From Erigeron canadensis (taxonomy: Eukaryota > Streptophyta > Magnoliopsida > Asterales > Asteraceae): a stretch of DNA of 64,000 nt. The notes below the pieces were generated by a model. It was not told where the DNA came from and did no database searches. It saw nothing but the letters and a program-made list of their open reading frames with translations. Position numbers and translations under genes: made by a program. Shown one piece after another: positions 1 to 9,884 of this stretch (its first letter is position 1; each line of letters starts with the position of its first letter). The stretch spans positions 19,851,723 to 19,915,722 of the forward strand of contig NC_057767.1 of NCBI RefSeq assembly GCF_010389155.1. Direction: 5' to 3'.

Positions 1-1860
1 GTGATTACAATTTAGGATATATTGGTAGACACAAAGTAGCAAGGTTTCCTTAATCTGAACTTAATTATACAATGTTCTTGTGGGAAACATATTTAGATAT
101 ATGGCTGAGAATGCTTGCTTTTCAGTAATGAATTGATCTGGTCCTTAAAATTTTGTGAAATATCTAGCATTACTATAAGATTTGTTCAATGTATAGGCAA
201 AAACCTCTACTAATCATGAGCATGAAAGCAAATGTGATATTGTTATGCAAATAAAATGAATGAAAATTAAGGGGCTAATGTGGTCTTTGAGATTCGGACA
301 AGTATGTCCTCGGGGTGTCTTTGTATACCTAGCCTACCTAAAGCTTCCAACTTGGGATAGGTTGTCAGAAAGTTCGCTACATGGGTCTCATAGAAAATCA
401 CGGGTTCCTTATAAATAATGAAATGCAAAAGCAAATAAGTGAAATCACAAAGTAATTAAATTCTGTTACCCAAAAAGTGTCTCATGATTTGTTAAGGTTG
501 TTTTTGAATATACATTGAATTTTTGTTATCTTAGTGCTGGTATCGATTAGGGAAGTATATCTGAATGTGGGTCACATAAGTTCGCAAACTATTCAATGGC
601 ATATTAGGCTACTCGGGTTACATGGTGACTGTCCTTGGCCAGGGTATGTCGAAAGTGTCATAACTCAAAGGAAACTGGAAGTACCGAGTGTTTAAGAGGA
701 CAAATATACCGGTAATCGTGGTTGGATCACTGTTCATAATTAATAAAAAGAGAATTATTTCTCAATTGCAGACTTATGTAAATGCTAATCTGATCTAATC
801 TGCAGAAACTTAGAATTTCTTGTAAATAAATAAAGTAGCTTAGTTTATTTTTATTTTTATTTTTATTTTTATTTTTATTTTTGTTTTGTCTTTATTTATA
901 TTTTTGTAATAAGTGTCAGTTTGTGTGTCAAACTAGTTCTTATTGCACGAGAGATTTGATAAGCATTAAAAGTCATTATTCTTAGTGAATTTTATAAGTC
1001 TTGTTGCTTACGGTATAAATGTTTACAAGATGGATTTTCTAATTAATACATAAGTTGTTTAATTTAGAAAATGAAATGTTTGGAGATTGAAAAGTCAAAA
1101 TATCTTTGAATGTGTTTCAATTAAATTTTTGAAATTTCAATTGTTTTTGGTAGATAAGTATGCTTGACAAAGATTTGACTTGCCTTAGATTTTATTTTAT
1201 CGTTAGGATAAGCTTTTGGTTGTTTTGCATATTGATGATACCTTGTTGATTTTGATGCATTAATGAAGTTTGTTAAGTGTGCAGGTTACAGATAATAAAC
1301 TCATAATAAATGATATCAAAATTTTTATTATTGAAGGCAGAATTGTTTTCGCTTGTTTGTCAGCCCTTTGAATTGAATTGCAACGGACAACAAAAGGTGT
1401 TCAGAAATTGCTTCTACAGAGATTACAAGTGACACAAGGATGATCTGCTTTAATAACCTAACACTTAGTGTGATAGGTTACAGTTTTATTATCAAGATCA
1501 CAACCTAAGATGTAATGTGATAGGTTGTTGATATGATATTTTTGATGTATTGTAATGCATTATACATTAAATATGTTTTAATGTAAGTTTGCATTTGTTT
1601 AAAGTTAAACATCAATGTATAAATGATCGATTTTATGTCAAGATAATAATGTAAGATTTATTTGATACATTATTCTGATGACAAGTTAGTACGAATGATT
1701 TATGATTGCATATTCGAGTAGATACAGGTTTTTGGTAACGAGTATCTACAGATTTATGTTTCTGGAATTTCTGGAATTTTTCTTTGTTTATATTTCTGGA
1801 AAATTCATGAAATTTGGCTAAGGAATGAAGATTTTGTGGTTTAAAAATCAGAAAATTCGA
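1..1860. other. Noncoding AT-rich stretch, upstream part of element A
   Basis: No reading frame here looks like a real protein on either strand, and I recognise no LTR terminus, primer-binding site or RNA gene. The only structured part is the microsatellite at 844-883. The stretch probably belongs to the leader or 5' region of element A, because the first element boundary I can place is the 3' LTR end at 7385; an older insertion or unrelated target DNA is equally possible for the first kilobase. Confidence 0.4.
844..883. repeat. (ATTTTT)n microsatellite
   Basis: About seven uninterrupted copies of the hexamer ATTTTT, ending in TTTTTG. A simple repeat of the kind formed by slippage in AT-rich noncoding DNA. 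Confidence 0.9.
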
Positions 1861-1865
1861 AATCA

Positions 1866-2020
1866 CCTCGTGCTGACGTCAGCATGCCTCGCGCTGACGT
1901 CATCACGAAGCCCACGAACTCAGTGTTCAGCCCGGCCCATGTGGATTCGAATATATATATGGGTTTTTACTATTCATTAATTACCATTAATTGAAAATTA
2001 ACCCTAAATAACCACACGAA
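1866..2020 (+). promoter_or_regulatory. Promoter-like block upstream of envelope-like ORF1
   Basis: In order on the + strand: a palindrome TGCTGACGTCAGCA (1871-1884), a second TGACGTCA (1895-1902), the string AAGCCCACGAACTC, a TATA-like run TATATATATGGG (about 1955-1966) and ACCCTAA (about 2000-2007). The 3' LTR of the same element shows the same order at 7039-7200: two TGACGTCA palindromes, AAGCCCACACGAACCC, then TATAAATAC. The 19-bp string CCTCGTGCTGACGTCAGCA is identical in both. TGACGTCA is the classic bZIP (TGA/CREB-type) core. I infer a diverged second copy of the LTR promoter, placed to transcribe ORF1. Confidence 0.5.
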
Positions 2021-2104
2021 CTTCGCCTACCTCGCGCCACTATTCATTCGTCTACTTTTCGATCGATTTCACCCTCTTTTCGTGTTTATCATTCAGATTT
2101 GTTG

Positions 2105-2694
2105 GTAAATTCATCATCTAGGATAGATTATTGATGTTTTGACTATGAAATTTGACGATTACAACTCGTTATAATGCCCAATGATTGACTTGTTCTTCGC
2201 GTGAACAGTACCACGAACGAACTAAGGATTGAATCTTTGACTTTTTATGATTTGGACTGAAATTGGACATAAAATTGGATTAACTAATGTTTATACACTT
2301 TAAATCTATTAAAAGTTCATCTTAACATGTTTAAAATCAAGATTAATTGAAGAATCTATGGCTCGTTTACTATTCACACGAAGCAGATGACGAACACAAA
2401 GAACATCTACTTCGTGTTCATCTAAATTGAATTCGTTTCGATTTTTTAGTATTTCTTGGCATACGTGAACCATAAACAAGTCCACGATGATGTTTTAGAT
2501 TAATTTTAACATCATATGGAGGTGTTTTTGTGCTTCGTGTTCTGGGTTCATACTTGGTTCGTGCTGACGTCACGACGAAGGAGGTTTTCCTCGTGATGAC
2601 GTCATCACGAAGTAGAAAGTCAAAACCCTGATTTTGTTTTTTCGTATATTCTAACTTGTTGTTTTTCTTGTCGTTTTTGTTTGATTTTATGCAG
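2105..2694 (+). other. Possible leader intron before ORF1
   Basis: A donor-like TTG|GTAAAT at 2104-2110 and an acceptor-like pyrimidine-rich stretch ending TTTTATGCAG at 2694 bracket about 590 bp. The ORF1 ATG follows the acceptor by two bases (2697). This fits a spliced 5' leader driven from the promoter-like block at 1866-2020. It rests on splice-site consensus only. Confidence 0.35.
2561..2610. repeat. Two TGACGTCA palindromes just upstream of ORF1
   Basis: TGACGTCA occurs at 2565-2572, and a perfect 20-bp palindrome, TCGTGATGACGTCATCACGA, fills 2591-2610. Both sit 90-130 bp upstream of the ORF1 ATG, inside the proposed leader intron. They belong to the same motif family as those at 1871, 1895, 7044 and 7072. 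Confidence 0.8.
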
Positions 2695-2696
2695 GT

Positions 2697-5144
2697 ATGG
2701 CTGGACAAAGTGCTCGCGTGTTCGTCAAGGAACATAATGCTGCAATTGACCTCAGCATTACGCAGTCAGGTTGCACACCAGAGTTTCATGGTGTCCTTTA
2801 GTACTTAGCACGCTCTCGTATTCGTTTTGCTTTGACCGAGAATCCTCCGCTGGTCATAAGTCTTAATACTTGAATTCTAGAACTCAGCCAGATTGGTGCA
2901 AGTTGGTGATCACACTATGATTCGCACAACTGTTGCTGGACGTAACATTCAGTTTATTGCTGGAGACTTAAGGACCATTTTAGACTTAGGAACTGATGAT
3001 ATGGAGCAAGGTCCTGTTGAGTTTGAAGAAAGCTTTTGTGACGGTGCTCTCAGGCGTATGGGATATGTTGGTGATATTACTCATCCTTATCGCAAGAATC
3101 GTCTTCTAGGCAAATGGAGATTACTTGCCTACTACTTATTGAGGTCTCTTAGTCATCGGAGTGCAGGTCATGATCAGTTGAACATTTTTACTGCTTCTCA
3201 GGTGGTTGCTCTTGTGCTGAACAAGCCCTACAGCTTTTCTCAGTACATATATGACAATTTTGTAAAGCAATTGAGAGCATTTGGGAACGATAAGAAATTT
3301 TTCTTATTTCCAATATTTGTTATGATAATCATTCAGCGCAGAATAGCAGATTTACCGTTTGATGGTCCTACTTTCAATTTGGGTCGTCTCACTCATAAGG
3401 TGTTTGTTAAGAGTATGAAGCGCTTTGCAGGTCTTGGTGTTCCTGATAACTTGCCAATCCACCATTGTTTGGACATCTCATAAATCCTGGCTATGTTGCT
3501 CCTCGACAAGGTTGGGAAGATGAAGCACCTGTTGCTGCTGCTGTTGATGATGATCAGGCTCAGGAAGATCCTCAAGAAGAGCGAGCTGATCAATTTGAGG
3601 GGCTTAATGATGTTCCTCTTTATGATGGAGATCTGGAGGATGATCCAGATATGGACGCTCTTATGTAGGATGTTGATGATCCCGCAAATCTTGTTTCTAC
3701 ATCTACTGGAGTCTCTACTTCTACCTCTGCTCCAGTTAATGTTGTTGAGGACTTGGACGATGAAGAAGAGAAAGAAAGATTGCCAAAGCGAAGAAGAAGA
3801 CATGCAAGATCTCAAGCTGAGGTTGATAAAGAGTTTGATGCATATAGTGAAGCCATGGAGACGTCTCATGCACCTACTGTTGGTGATACTCCATTGGTTG
3901 CTGCTTTAAGAGCTTCTGTCTCTGAGATTCCTGCGTCTGTGTCTTCTCCTTCTGCTGGTGTTACTGTTGGGGAGAGAAGGTAGAGACCAAAGTTTATTAT
4001 AAGGGGAATTGGTTCTCGTGCACAAGTTGTCACTAAAGCTACAACTGTTACGATTCCTGCTGCTCCGGAGTCTACAGTTCCGACACTTGTTGCTCCTAGG
4101 CCTTCGTCTGCTCCTATTCAGGCGACAGTTCCTGTCTCTACATTTATGGGACGTCTGTTGGCTCCTCTGCAAAGACCACAGATGCCTCCTACAGGTTCTT
4201 CTAGTGCTCGTATGCCTTCATTTGAAGCTGCGATGCCCCCTCAGGTCTCTACATCTGACATTGCTTCTATTTCACGTCCACCTGTACCTGTTCAAGTGCA
4301 GCTGAGTCGTTTATTTTCTGAGAAAAAGATGTTGGAGATGAGGGTTACAGCTCTGGAGAGTCAGCTAAAGCTCTACGCTGCTAAGCATCAGGAAGAGATG
4401 GACGTTATGACAGCTCTTGTTCATTCTCTTGGATCTAGACTTGACCAATTCTTGGCTCAAGGGGGAGATAAAGATGGTTGTAGAGATGATGAGCTTGCAA
4501 AGAAGACTAGAGATGATGATCATGAAGATCAAGATCCAGCTCAAGGTCAAGATCAAACACAACCAGGTGAGCCAGAGAATCAGGGTCAAGGTCAAGATGC
4601 TGATGATGCTGCTATGGATACAGAGACTGCAGATATTCAGGCGGAGTCGCCAAGACAAATTGAGTCGGAGATTGCTGGTGCTAGTACTTCTGGGACTCAA
4701 GATAAAGGAAAAGTTGTGATGACCGCTCCAGATGCAGATCCTGATGATCCAGATAATAATTATGATGGGGAAGATTCAAATTCAGGTAACTCCGATTTTA
4801 ATTCTGATAGAATAGAAAGGGAGAAAGTGAATGATCCTCATAGTAATAAAGAAAAAGGAAATAGCAAAGGAAAATCTACTCAGGATAGTGAGTCAACTAA
4901 GACTGATTCTACTATCAATGCCTCTACAGAGTCAAATTTGCACCATTTAATTGTGCATAGACTAGAAAAGAGATTGGGATATGATCCACAAGCTCATATG
5001 AGAGCTAAAGCTGAGATTATGGATTATGATGATTATTATGATCCAGGATCACTTAGGGATCAAATGAAAGAACAGTCAGGGTTAACTCATATATCTTCAG
5101 AGTCAGAGTCAGATTTGGATTCAGATTCGGATTATGAACCTTAG
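2697..5144 (+). pseudogene. Envelope-like ORF1 of element A, broken
   Basis: The ATG at 2697 opens a frame that stops at 2799-2801. Homology resumes at 2893-3480 in the +1 frame, and from 3465 to 5144 the protein returns to the starting frame, interrupted by TAG codons at 3666 and 3981. The first ~260 codons form a globular domain, with GALRRMGYVGD and VVALVLNKPYSFSQYIYDNF, also found in fragment B (47671-48247) and distantly in Sirevirus ORF3. It resembles the domain usually annotated as 'putative plant transposon protein' or envelope-like. Next come an acidic linker with KRRRR near 3795, a proline/serine/threonine-rich stretch, a coiled coil (about 4300-4440, LSRLFSEKKMLEMRVTALES) and a very acidic tail ending in SES/SDSD repeats. 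No signal peptide or membrane segment is evident, so an envelope role is only by analogy. Whether it is transcribed cannot be seen. Confidence 0.65.
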
Positions 5145-5553
5145 TGCTATTGATTTTGTATTTTTAATTAATGTGTGTACATTAGATTACTTGAGTTATA
5201 ATAACAGTTTAGAGTGTTAATCAAAGTGTTATTCAGCTTAGAATATATCAAAGAATTATTCTGTTCGGCTTAACATATTGACAGTGTAATTTTAAAATAC
5301 TCGAGTAATGAAAAATAATGATTATAAGATAAATATGAATGTATGTGTTACATTATATTTATGATATAATATTATTGTTGTAAGTTAAAATAGATAAAGA
5401 TTATAAGATAAATATTAATGTAATTGTTACATTATATTGATGATATATTATTATTTATTTTAATTTCTTTTAATGTATTTATACTATTTTATTATGTCTT
5501 GACTTGTGATTTATGTTCTTTATCTTTGTATATGTAAATCGTTTGAATTGCAG
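5145..5553 (+). other. Intron-like spacer between ORF1 and ORF2, with an 80-bp duplication
   Basis: Very AT-rich, no coding potential, ending in a consensus acceptor (TTTGAATTGCAG, ending 5553). Two copies of a ~57-bp unit starting GATTATAAGATAAATAT lie at 5319 and 5399, 80 bp apart. Each contains an inverted repeat; in the second it is AATGTAA-TTG-TTACATT. No convincing donor is visible next to the ORF1 stop, so any splice would start from inside ORF1 or from the leader. Confidence 0.45.
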
Positions 5554-6701
5554 ATAAGCTTCAAAGAATAGGTGCATTGGACGATCTTGATGCTGAAGAA
5601 GATCTAGAAAGTATTGATGATGAAGATTTGGAAGAAGGAGAGTTTATTACTTCGGAAGCTGATAGACAAAGGGTACTTGAGACACCTTATGACTTTGATC
5701 TTGTCTTTAATGAAGATGAAGTCATTCAAGTTGAACCAATAGCAGAAGTAGAACATCTCAATCTCAATCTAATCAGAGATAGTCCAGATGAACCTAAGAA
5801 TGCTGCAAGGTTGAGATTTGATGTATATGCAAACATAGTCGATGAAGGACATAACAATATTTTTGATCTATACTGGAATATAGATGCTACACGAGAGGTT
5901 GACCTTGGAAGATTTAATATACCTCTGGTGCAGCAAGATCATGAGTTTATTGTTAATAGACTAATTCCAGGTTATAGAGGACATACTGATTTGATGATAC
6001 GTGATACGTATAAACCATCGATGTTTTGGGAATATGTCTCAGACAAGGATGCACCCAAATACTTCTCAGTGATTCAAAGTTGGTTCTATGATCACAGAAT
6101 CAAATTGTTTATTATCAAGAGAAAGGAGGGTTGCCAGTATATGTCAATAAGTCGAAGACATTTCCACTCTCTCAGTGATTCTGATATGATAGATTTGGGA
6201 AGACACTGGTTCGTTAATTTTCAGAGCAATGGACTTGCAGATTTCTACTGGAATAGATTCAGAGATGAAAGAATTAAGTATTTCAGTGATAGAGGTCTGA
6301 AGCCAAAAGAAAGGTTGATAAAGCCAACACCTTTGGAGAAGATTAAGAATCCAGATGACACATTTCAGTTTGTCCAGAGAAGGATTAAATGTGTTAAGAA
6401 GGTTCCCGCTATCAGATGGGATCAAGATATGCTGACGGAGATGACATTTTGGCAGATAGATATCAAGTCAAGCGAAGCACAGATGTTTGTTGATGATTCA
6501 AAGAAACAAATGTTGCTACGCATGTATGATCCAATGGAGGTTGTCAATTTGTCAAGAGGTGATCAAAGAAGACTTTTGGATACACCTTGCTCAGCTGTGG
6601 ATTTTTGGAGAGTAGAGGAAAGGCGCTATCACAACATTCTCGCACACTGTTTGCAAGAGAGAATTCATGCGAATAGCACAAGACTTTTGTTTAACGGATA
6701 A
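5554..6701 (+). CDS. ORF2 of element A, uncharacterised acidic protein, probably a downstream exon
   Basis: An uninterrupted frame of about 380 codons, the only sizeable complete coding region in the window. It has no ATG near its start: the frame opens after a TGA at about 5544, and a splice acceptor CAG ends at 5553, so it reads as the 3' exon of a spliced message. The N-terminus is strongly acidic (DAEEDLESIDDEDLEEGEF). The middle is rich in aromatics, W and D/N (FDLYWNIDATREVDLGRFN, HRIKLFIIKRKEG). The end is basic and alpha-helical (RVEERRYHNILAHCLQERI). I recognise no family, catalytic motif, signal peptide or transmembrane segment. It lies between envelope-like ORF1 and the PPT/3' LTR, the position of an accessory or envelope exon. 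It may be fused to part of ORF1 by splicing. That it is free of stops while ORF1 is not is notable. Confidence 0.6.
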
Positions 6702-6748
6702 TTTTGAAGATCAAGTTTTGAAGATAAAGAGATCTAGTTGCAATCGTC

Positions 6749-6757
6749 AAGGGGGAG
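6749..6757 (+). other. Polypurine tract of element A
   Basis: AAGGGGGAG, directly followed by TC and then the TG of the 3' LTR at 6760. This is the plus-strand primer for reverse transcription and has the same GGGGGAG core as the tracts of element Y. Confidence 0.75.
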
Positions 6758-6759
6758 TC

Positions 6760-7385
6760 TGTAGATGCAGATTCGTTGTGACAATCGCAACTTAGATTTG
6801 ATTATTGTTTACGTTTTTAGGAACTTGTTTGTAATCATTTAAATAAGAACTTGTGTTGATATTTAATGATTACGTTTGAACTTCAATATTATATCTGTTT
6901 ATGTTTTGTATTGTGTTTGTGTGTTATATATTGTTTTGCAGGTACAAGAACATAGAATCAAGGTTTATAAGTGTCGTAGAACACTTAAACGGTGATTGGA
7001 TGTTATGTACGAGTCAAACAAAGAGTCAAAGGCACGTCCCTCGTGCTGACGTCAGCAGCATGAAGGATTACCCTCGTGCTGACGTCAGCACGAGGTAAAT
7101 CGACTAATTGTTTATTCGGGCCTAATTACGCAATTAAGGCCTAAGCCCACACGAACCCAATATCAATTAGTATAAATACAAGACCTAATCTATGAAATTA
7201 GGTTAATGATTTACGAATTCTTGAGAGTTATTCACGAATTAACGATCTAAGGTTGTTTGTTCCTTCGTGTGATCTCCTACACGAACCACAAGCCTTGTGC
7301 TTCTCCTTGGGTTGGTTAATTGCTCATTAATCAACGAAAGGCAATAGTAATCTAGTTATCTCAAGAGGATTCCGCACTCTTGACA
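6760..7385 (+). mobile_element. 3' LTR of element A
   Basis: Begins TGTAGATGCAG right after the PPT and ends CTCTTGACA, where Ty3/gypsy protease-region sequence of opposite orientation starts. Length 626 bp. It contains two TGACGTCA palindromes (7044-7095), TATAAATAC at about 7171 and a further acceptor-like TTTTGCAG at about 6941. The matching 5' LTR is not in the window, so the boundary rests on the PPT, the TG...CA ends and the abrupt switch to gypsy sequence. The candidate 3' target duplication is TAACG (7386-7390). Confidence 0.6.
7044..7095. repeat. Two TGACGTCA-centred palindromes in the element A LTR
   Basis: A 14-bp palindrome TGCTGACGTCAGCA at 7044-7057, and at 7072-7095 a perfect 24-bp palindrome with core TGACGTCA and 8-bp arms (left arm CCTCGTGC). 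They precede the likely TATA box by about 80-120 bp, a usual distance for enhancer sites. Confidence 0.85.
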
Positions 7386-7392
7386 TAACGAA

Positions 7393-7815
7393 TCACGTCT
7401 TATTACGATCCACGCAACAATAGGGCACCTTACAAATGGGAATCAAGTCTCTACTATAATCTTTCTCGTCTAAAGTTAACTTATAATCAAAAATAATTTC
7501 CTTAGTCCTATACTCATTTCCATTAGCATATTCAACATAGTAGGTTTCATCAAGCTCACTAGGTTTCTTATCAATCATTTCCTTAAATTCAAAAGAAATA
7601 AAACTTCTTTCGGCTCCAGAATCAAACAACATGGATGCATAGACATTATTTAATGGAAACGTACCTACGATGACATTTGGGTCATCACGTGCCTCATTTG
7701 CTCCCATCGCATACACTCGTCCTCTTACTTGACCTCCTTGATTCCCGCGGTTCTGATTTGCATTGTTTCCTTGATTCCCATTGTTCGCTTGATTCCCTCC
7801 ATTTCCTCGGTTCAC
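7393..7815 (-). pseudogene. pol: Gypsy aspartic protease domain of element G
   Basis: About 140 codons continuing the Gag frame after one in-frame stop at 7816-7818. An asparagine/glycine-rich linker (NQGNNANQNRG type) leads to the protease: NVIVGTFPLNNVYASMLFDSGAERSFIS, where D-S-G is the catalytic triad. It then continues to about codon 130 (DLIPI), after which the normal continuation into reverse transcriptase is lost and a stop follows. The 3' end is the break made by element A at 7385/7386. This protease would have cut the Gag-Pol polyprotein in the particle. Confidence 0.8.
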
Positions 7816-8977
7816 TTAATTCCCATTGTTGCCTCGGTTTGCTTGGTTCCCACGATTTCCAACATTTCGAAAATTCCCACGGTTATTATTCATGTTTCCA
7901 CGACCTCCTTGAGCTCGTCCCAACCTAGGGCTAGCGTTCCTCCAATGATCGGTACCTCCACATTCATGACATACTCCTGGGTTTCCTCCAACTCTTGCTC
8001 CATTGCGGCAAGTGGCAGCAAGGTGTCCCAATTGGTTACAAATCGTGCAACGCCTACACTCACCAAGGTGGTTGTATCCACAACGATTTCGTAGGCTGCC
8101 CACGGTTCGGGTTGGGGTTAACTTCGGCAACACCATAGTTCCTTACAATCTTTTGCCTCTTATCCGGCCCATTCCCCTTACGATCACCAAATCGGCTTCC
8201 TCCTCCTTCCCTTGAACTTGACTCACCTCGCGAGTATTTCCCTGTCCTAATCAAGTCATTAACCAATCCTATTGACAAACTTATTGCTTCTTCAAGTGTA
8301 GTGGGGTTTGCTGCCGTGACCATCAATCTTACTTCCGGTACCAATCCATAAATAAACCTCTCAACCTTCTTGGCCTCAGTGTTCACCATGTCAGGCACTA
8401 GCACACACAACTCGTGGAAATGAATTGCATATGTGTCCAACTCCATTCCTTTCATAGCATGATTCCAGAATTCTATCTCCAACTTTTGCATGGCTGGCCT
8501 AGGACAATACTCCCGCTTCATCTCTTCTTTGAGCTGCTCCCAAGTCAAGGCATTCATCACGGCTTGACCCCTCATAGTGACTTGGAGGTTCCACCAAGCG
8601 AGTGCCCTTCCTTGGAGCTTGCTAGTAGCAAACTTGACACGGTCGGCCGGTGCACAATCAATGATGTTCAAGATGGCCTCCATGCTCTGGAACCATGTGA
8701 GCAAACCAACTGGACCTTCCGTCCCATAGAATTCCTTGGGGTTGCACGAAGTGAAGGTCTTGTAAGCATTTCGATCATTCACATTACCTCCTCCATCTTG
8801 TCTTCGGTTCGTGTTAACGGTGGCGGTCACACTCTCCGCAATTCGAGTAGCAATGGCTGGCATGACGGAGTTGATTTGTTGAGAAATGAGGTCAGCTAGC
8901 TCGGTCCTCCTTCGGGCCTCTTCCTCCTGGCGTCTAGCCTCAGCATTTGTTTCTTCGCTGGTCCTTCGTGGTGCCAT
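7816..8977 (-). pseudogene. gag: Gypsy Gag of element G, frameshifted
   Basis: ATG at 8977 (MAPRRTSEET) opens about 300 codons: a charged helical N-terminus, then a retrotransposon Gag capsid domain recognisable from EFYGTEGPVGLLTWFQSMEA, the L-x-G-x-A-x-x-WWN signature (LQGRALAWWNLQ) and the YxxxFxxL region near AIHFHELCVLV. The frame shifts near 8060-8136 and continues to zinc knuckles. The first, CTICNQLGHLAATC, keeps all four ligands (CX2CX4HX4C). The second, CHECGGTDHWRNAS, has lost its last cysteine. A stop at 7816-7818 separates it from protease. Gag would package the element RNA. Confidence 0.85.
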
Positions 8978-9523
8978 GTCTCTACAAAGGAGAACATAGT
9001 TTAGTCATTTGTATATAGGATTATATGGCATAGACCCGACTCACAACTTTCGATCTCACACGTGTTCATTTAAGTTACTTAGTGTAATAAGGCCTCGTTT
9101 GTATGCATAGGTATACATATATTTCTAAATTCATTTTCTTTCCTTTAATCACAACCTACTTATTACTATGAATTACAAATGGTTGGGTAAGCTTAAAATA
9201 TGTCAATCTTGTTTTTGGGCTGTTAGATAGATTTTTCCAGAATCTGTGTACGAACTTGGAACACGAAAATGTGGCTCAAGATGGACAAACTGGGCAAAAC
9301 TCATAAAATATATAATGTAGCCCTATGAGTTAAGTTTCACGTCCAACTCGAATCAGGTCAAAAGACCAAACAGAACTCCAGATTTGGCCGTTCTACCAAA
9401 AGTGGTCAGAACTGATTTCCTGCTGTAACTTTCACTTTTCAACAAGCATAACTATAACACATAGAGATTTACACATCATATAATAGTGAAAAGACATCAA
9501 GCTTTCATTCCAATAATCCAATA
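8978..9523 (-). other. Noncoding spacer between pre-Gag ORF and Gag of element G
   Basis: No coding potential in the sense orientation of the element and no repeat or promoter that I can identify. It separates the pre-Gag ORF end from the Gag ATG. Confidence 0.5.
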
Positions 9524-9884
9524 TCAGTTTACAAAATTGCCATATGCCAACAAACATGTGGTCATAGTCACACAACTACAAACAAGTTCAAATAAATCAT
9601 AACAAAGTACAAACATTGGTCTACCAAATAAGTCTATGAAAAAAACATCCTTAGGGTCATTTCCTAAGCACAAGAGCCACAACAATGGAGAAAAGGGCTG
9701 CAACAATGGAGAAAAAAACATCACTTCGTTGATTCGGCGTATTCCATCTATAGCCATCCTCGCTTCATCTCCCGTTTGGCGCATTATTCCCAACGCCCTT
9801 TCCATCATCACCTCTTGTGTTCTCACCCAAAACCTTGCATCACGTAAGCCATTGGCAATGCCCCACACTCGATCTCTCTCCTCT
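9524..9884 (-). pseudogene. Pre-Gag ORF of element G, 3' half
   Basis: In-frame continuation of the ORF at 14150-14594 once the solo LTR and one copy of its target duplication are disregarded. It starts with EERDRVWGIANGLRDARFWV and continues through a helical, charged segment, then a hydrophobic tail rich in F, L and C that may be frame-degenerate. Function is unknown. Confidence 0.55.

Noticed and set aside
844..883. (ATTTTT)n as a scaffold attachment or origin signal
   Set aside because: A plain microsatellite; nothing nearby supports a special role.
1..7385. Element A as a host gene (two ORFs with introns and promoter)
   Set aside because: PPT and LTR-like end follow ORF2, ORF1 is a known transposon-type domain found again in fragment B, and ORF1 is full of stops. 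Domestication of ORF2 alone remains possible.
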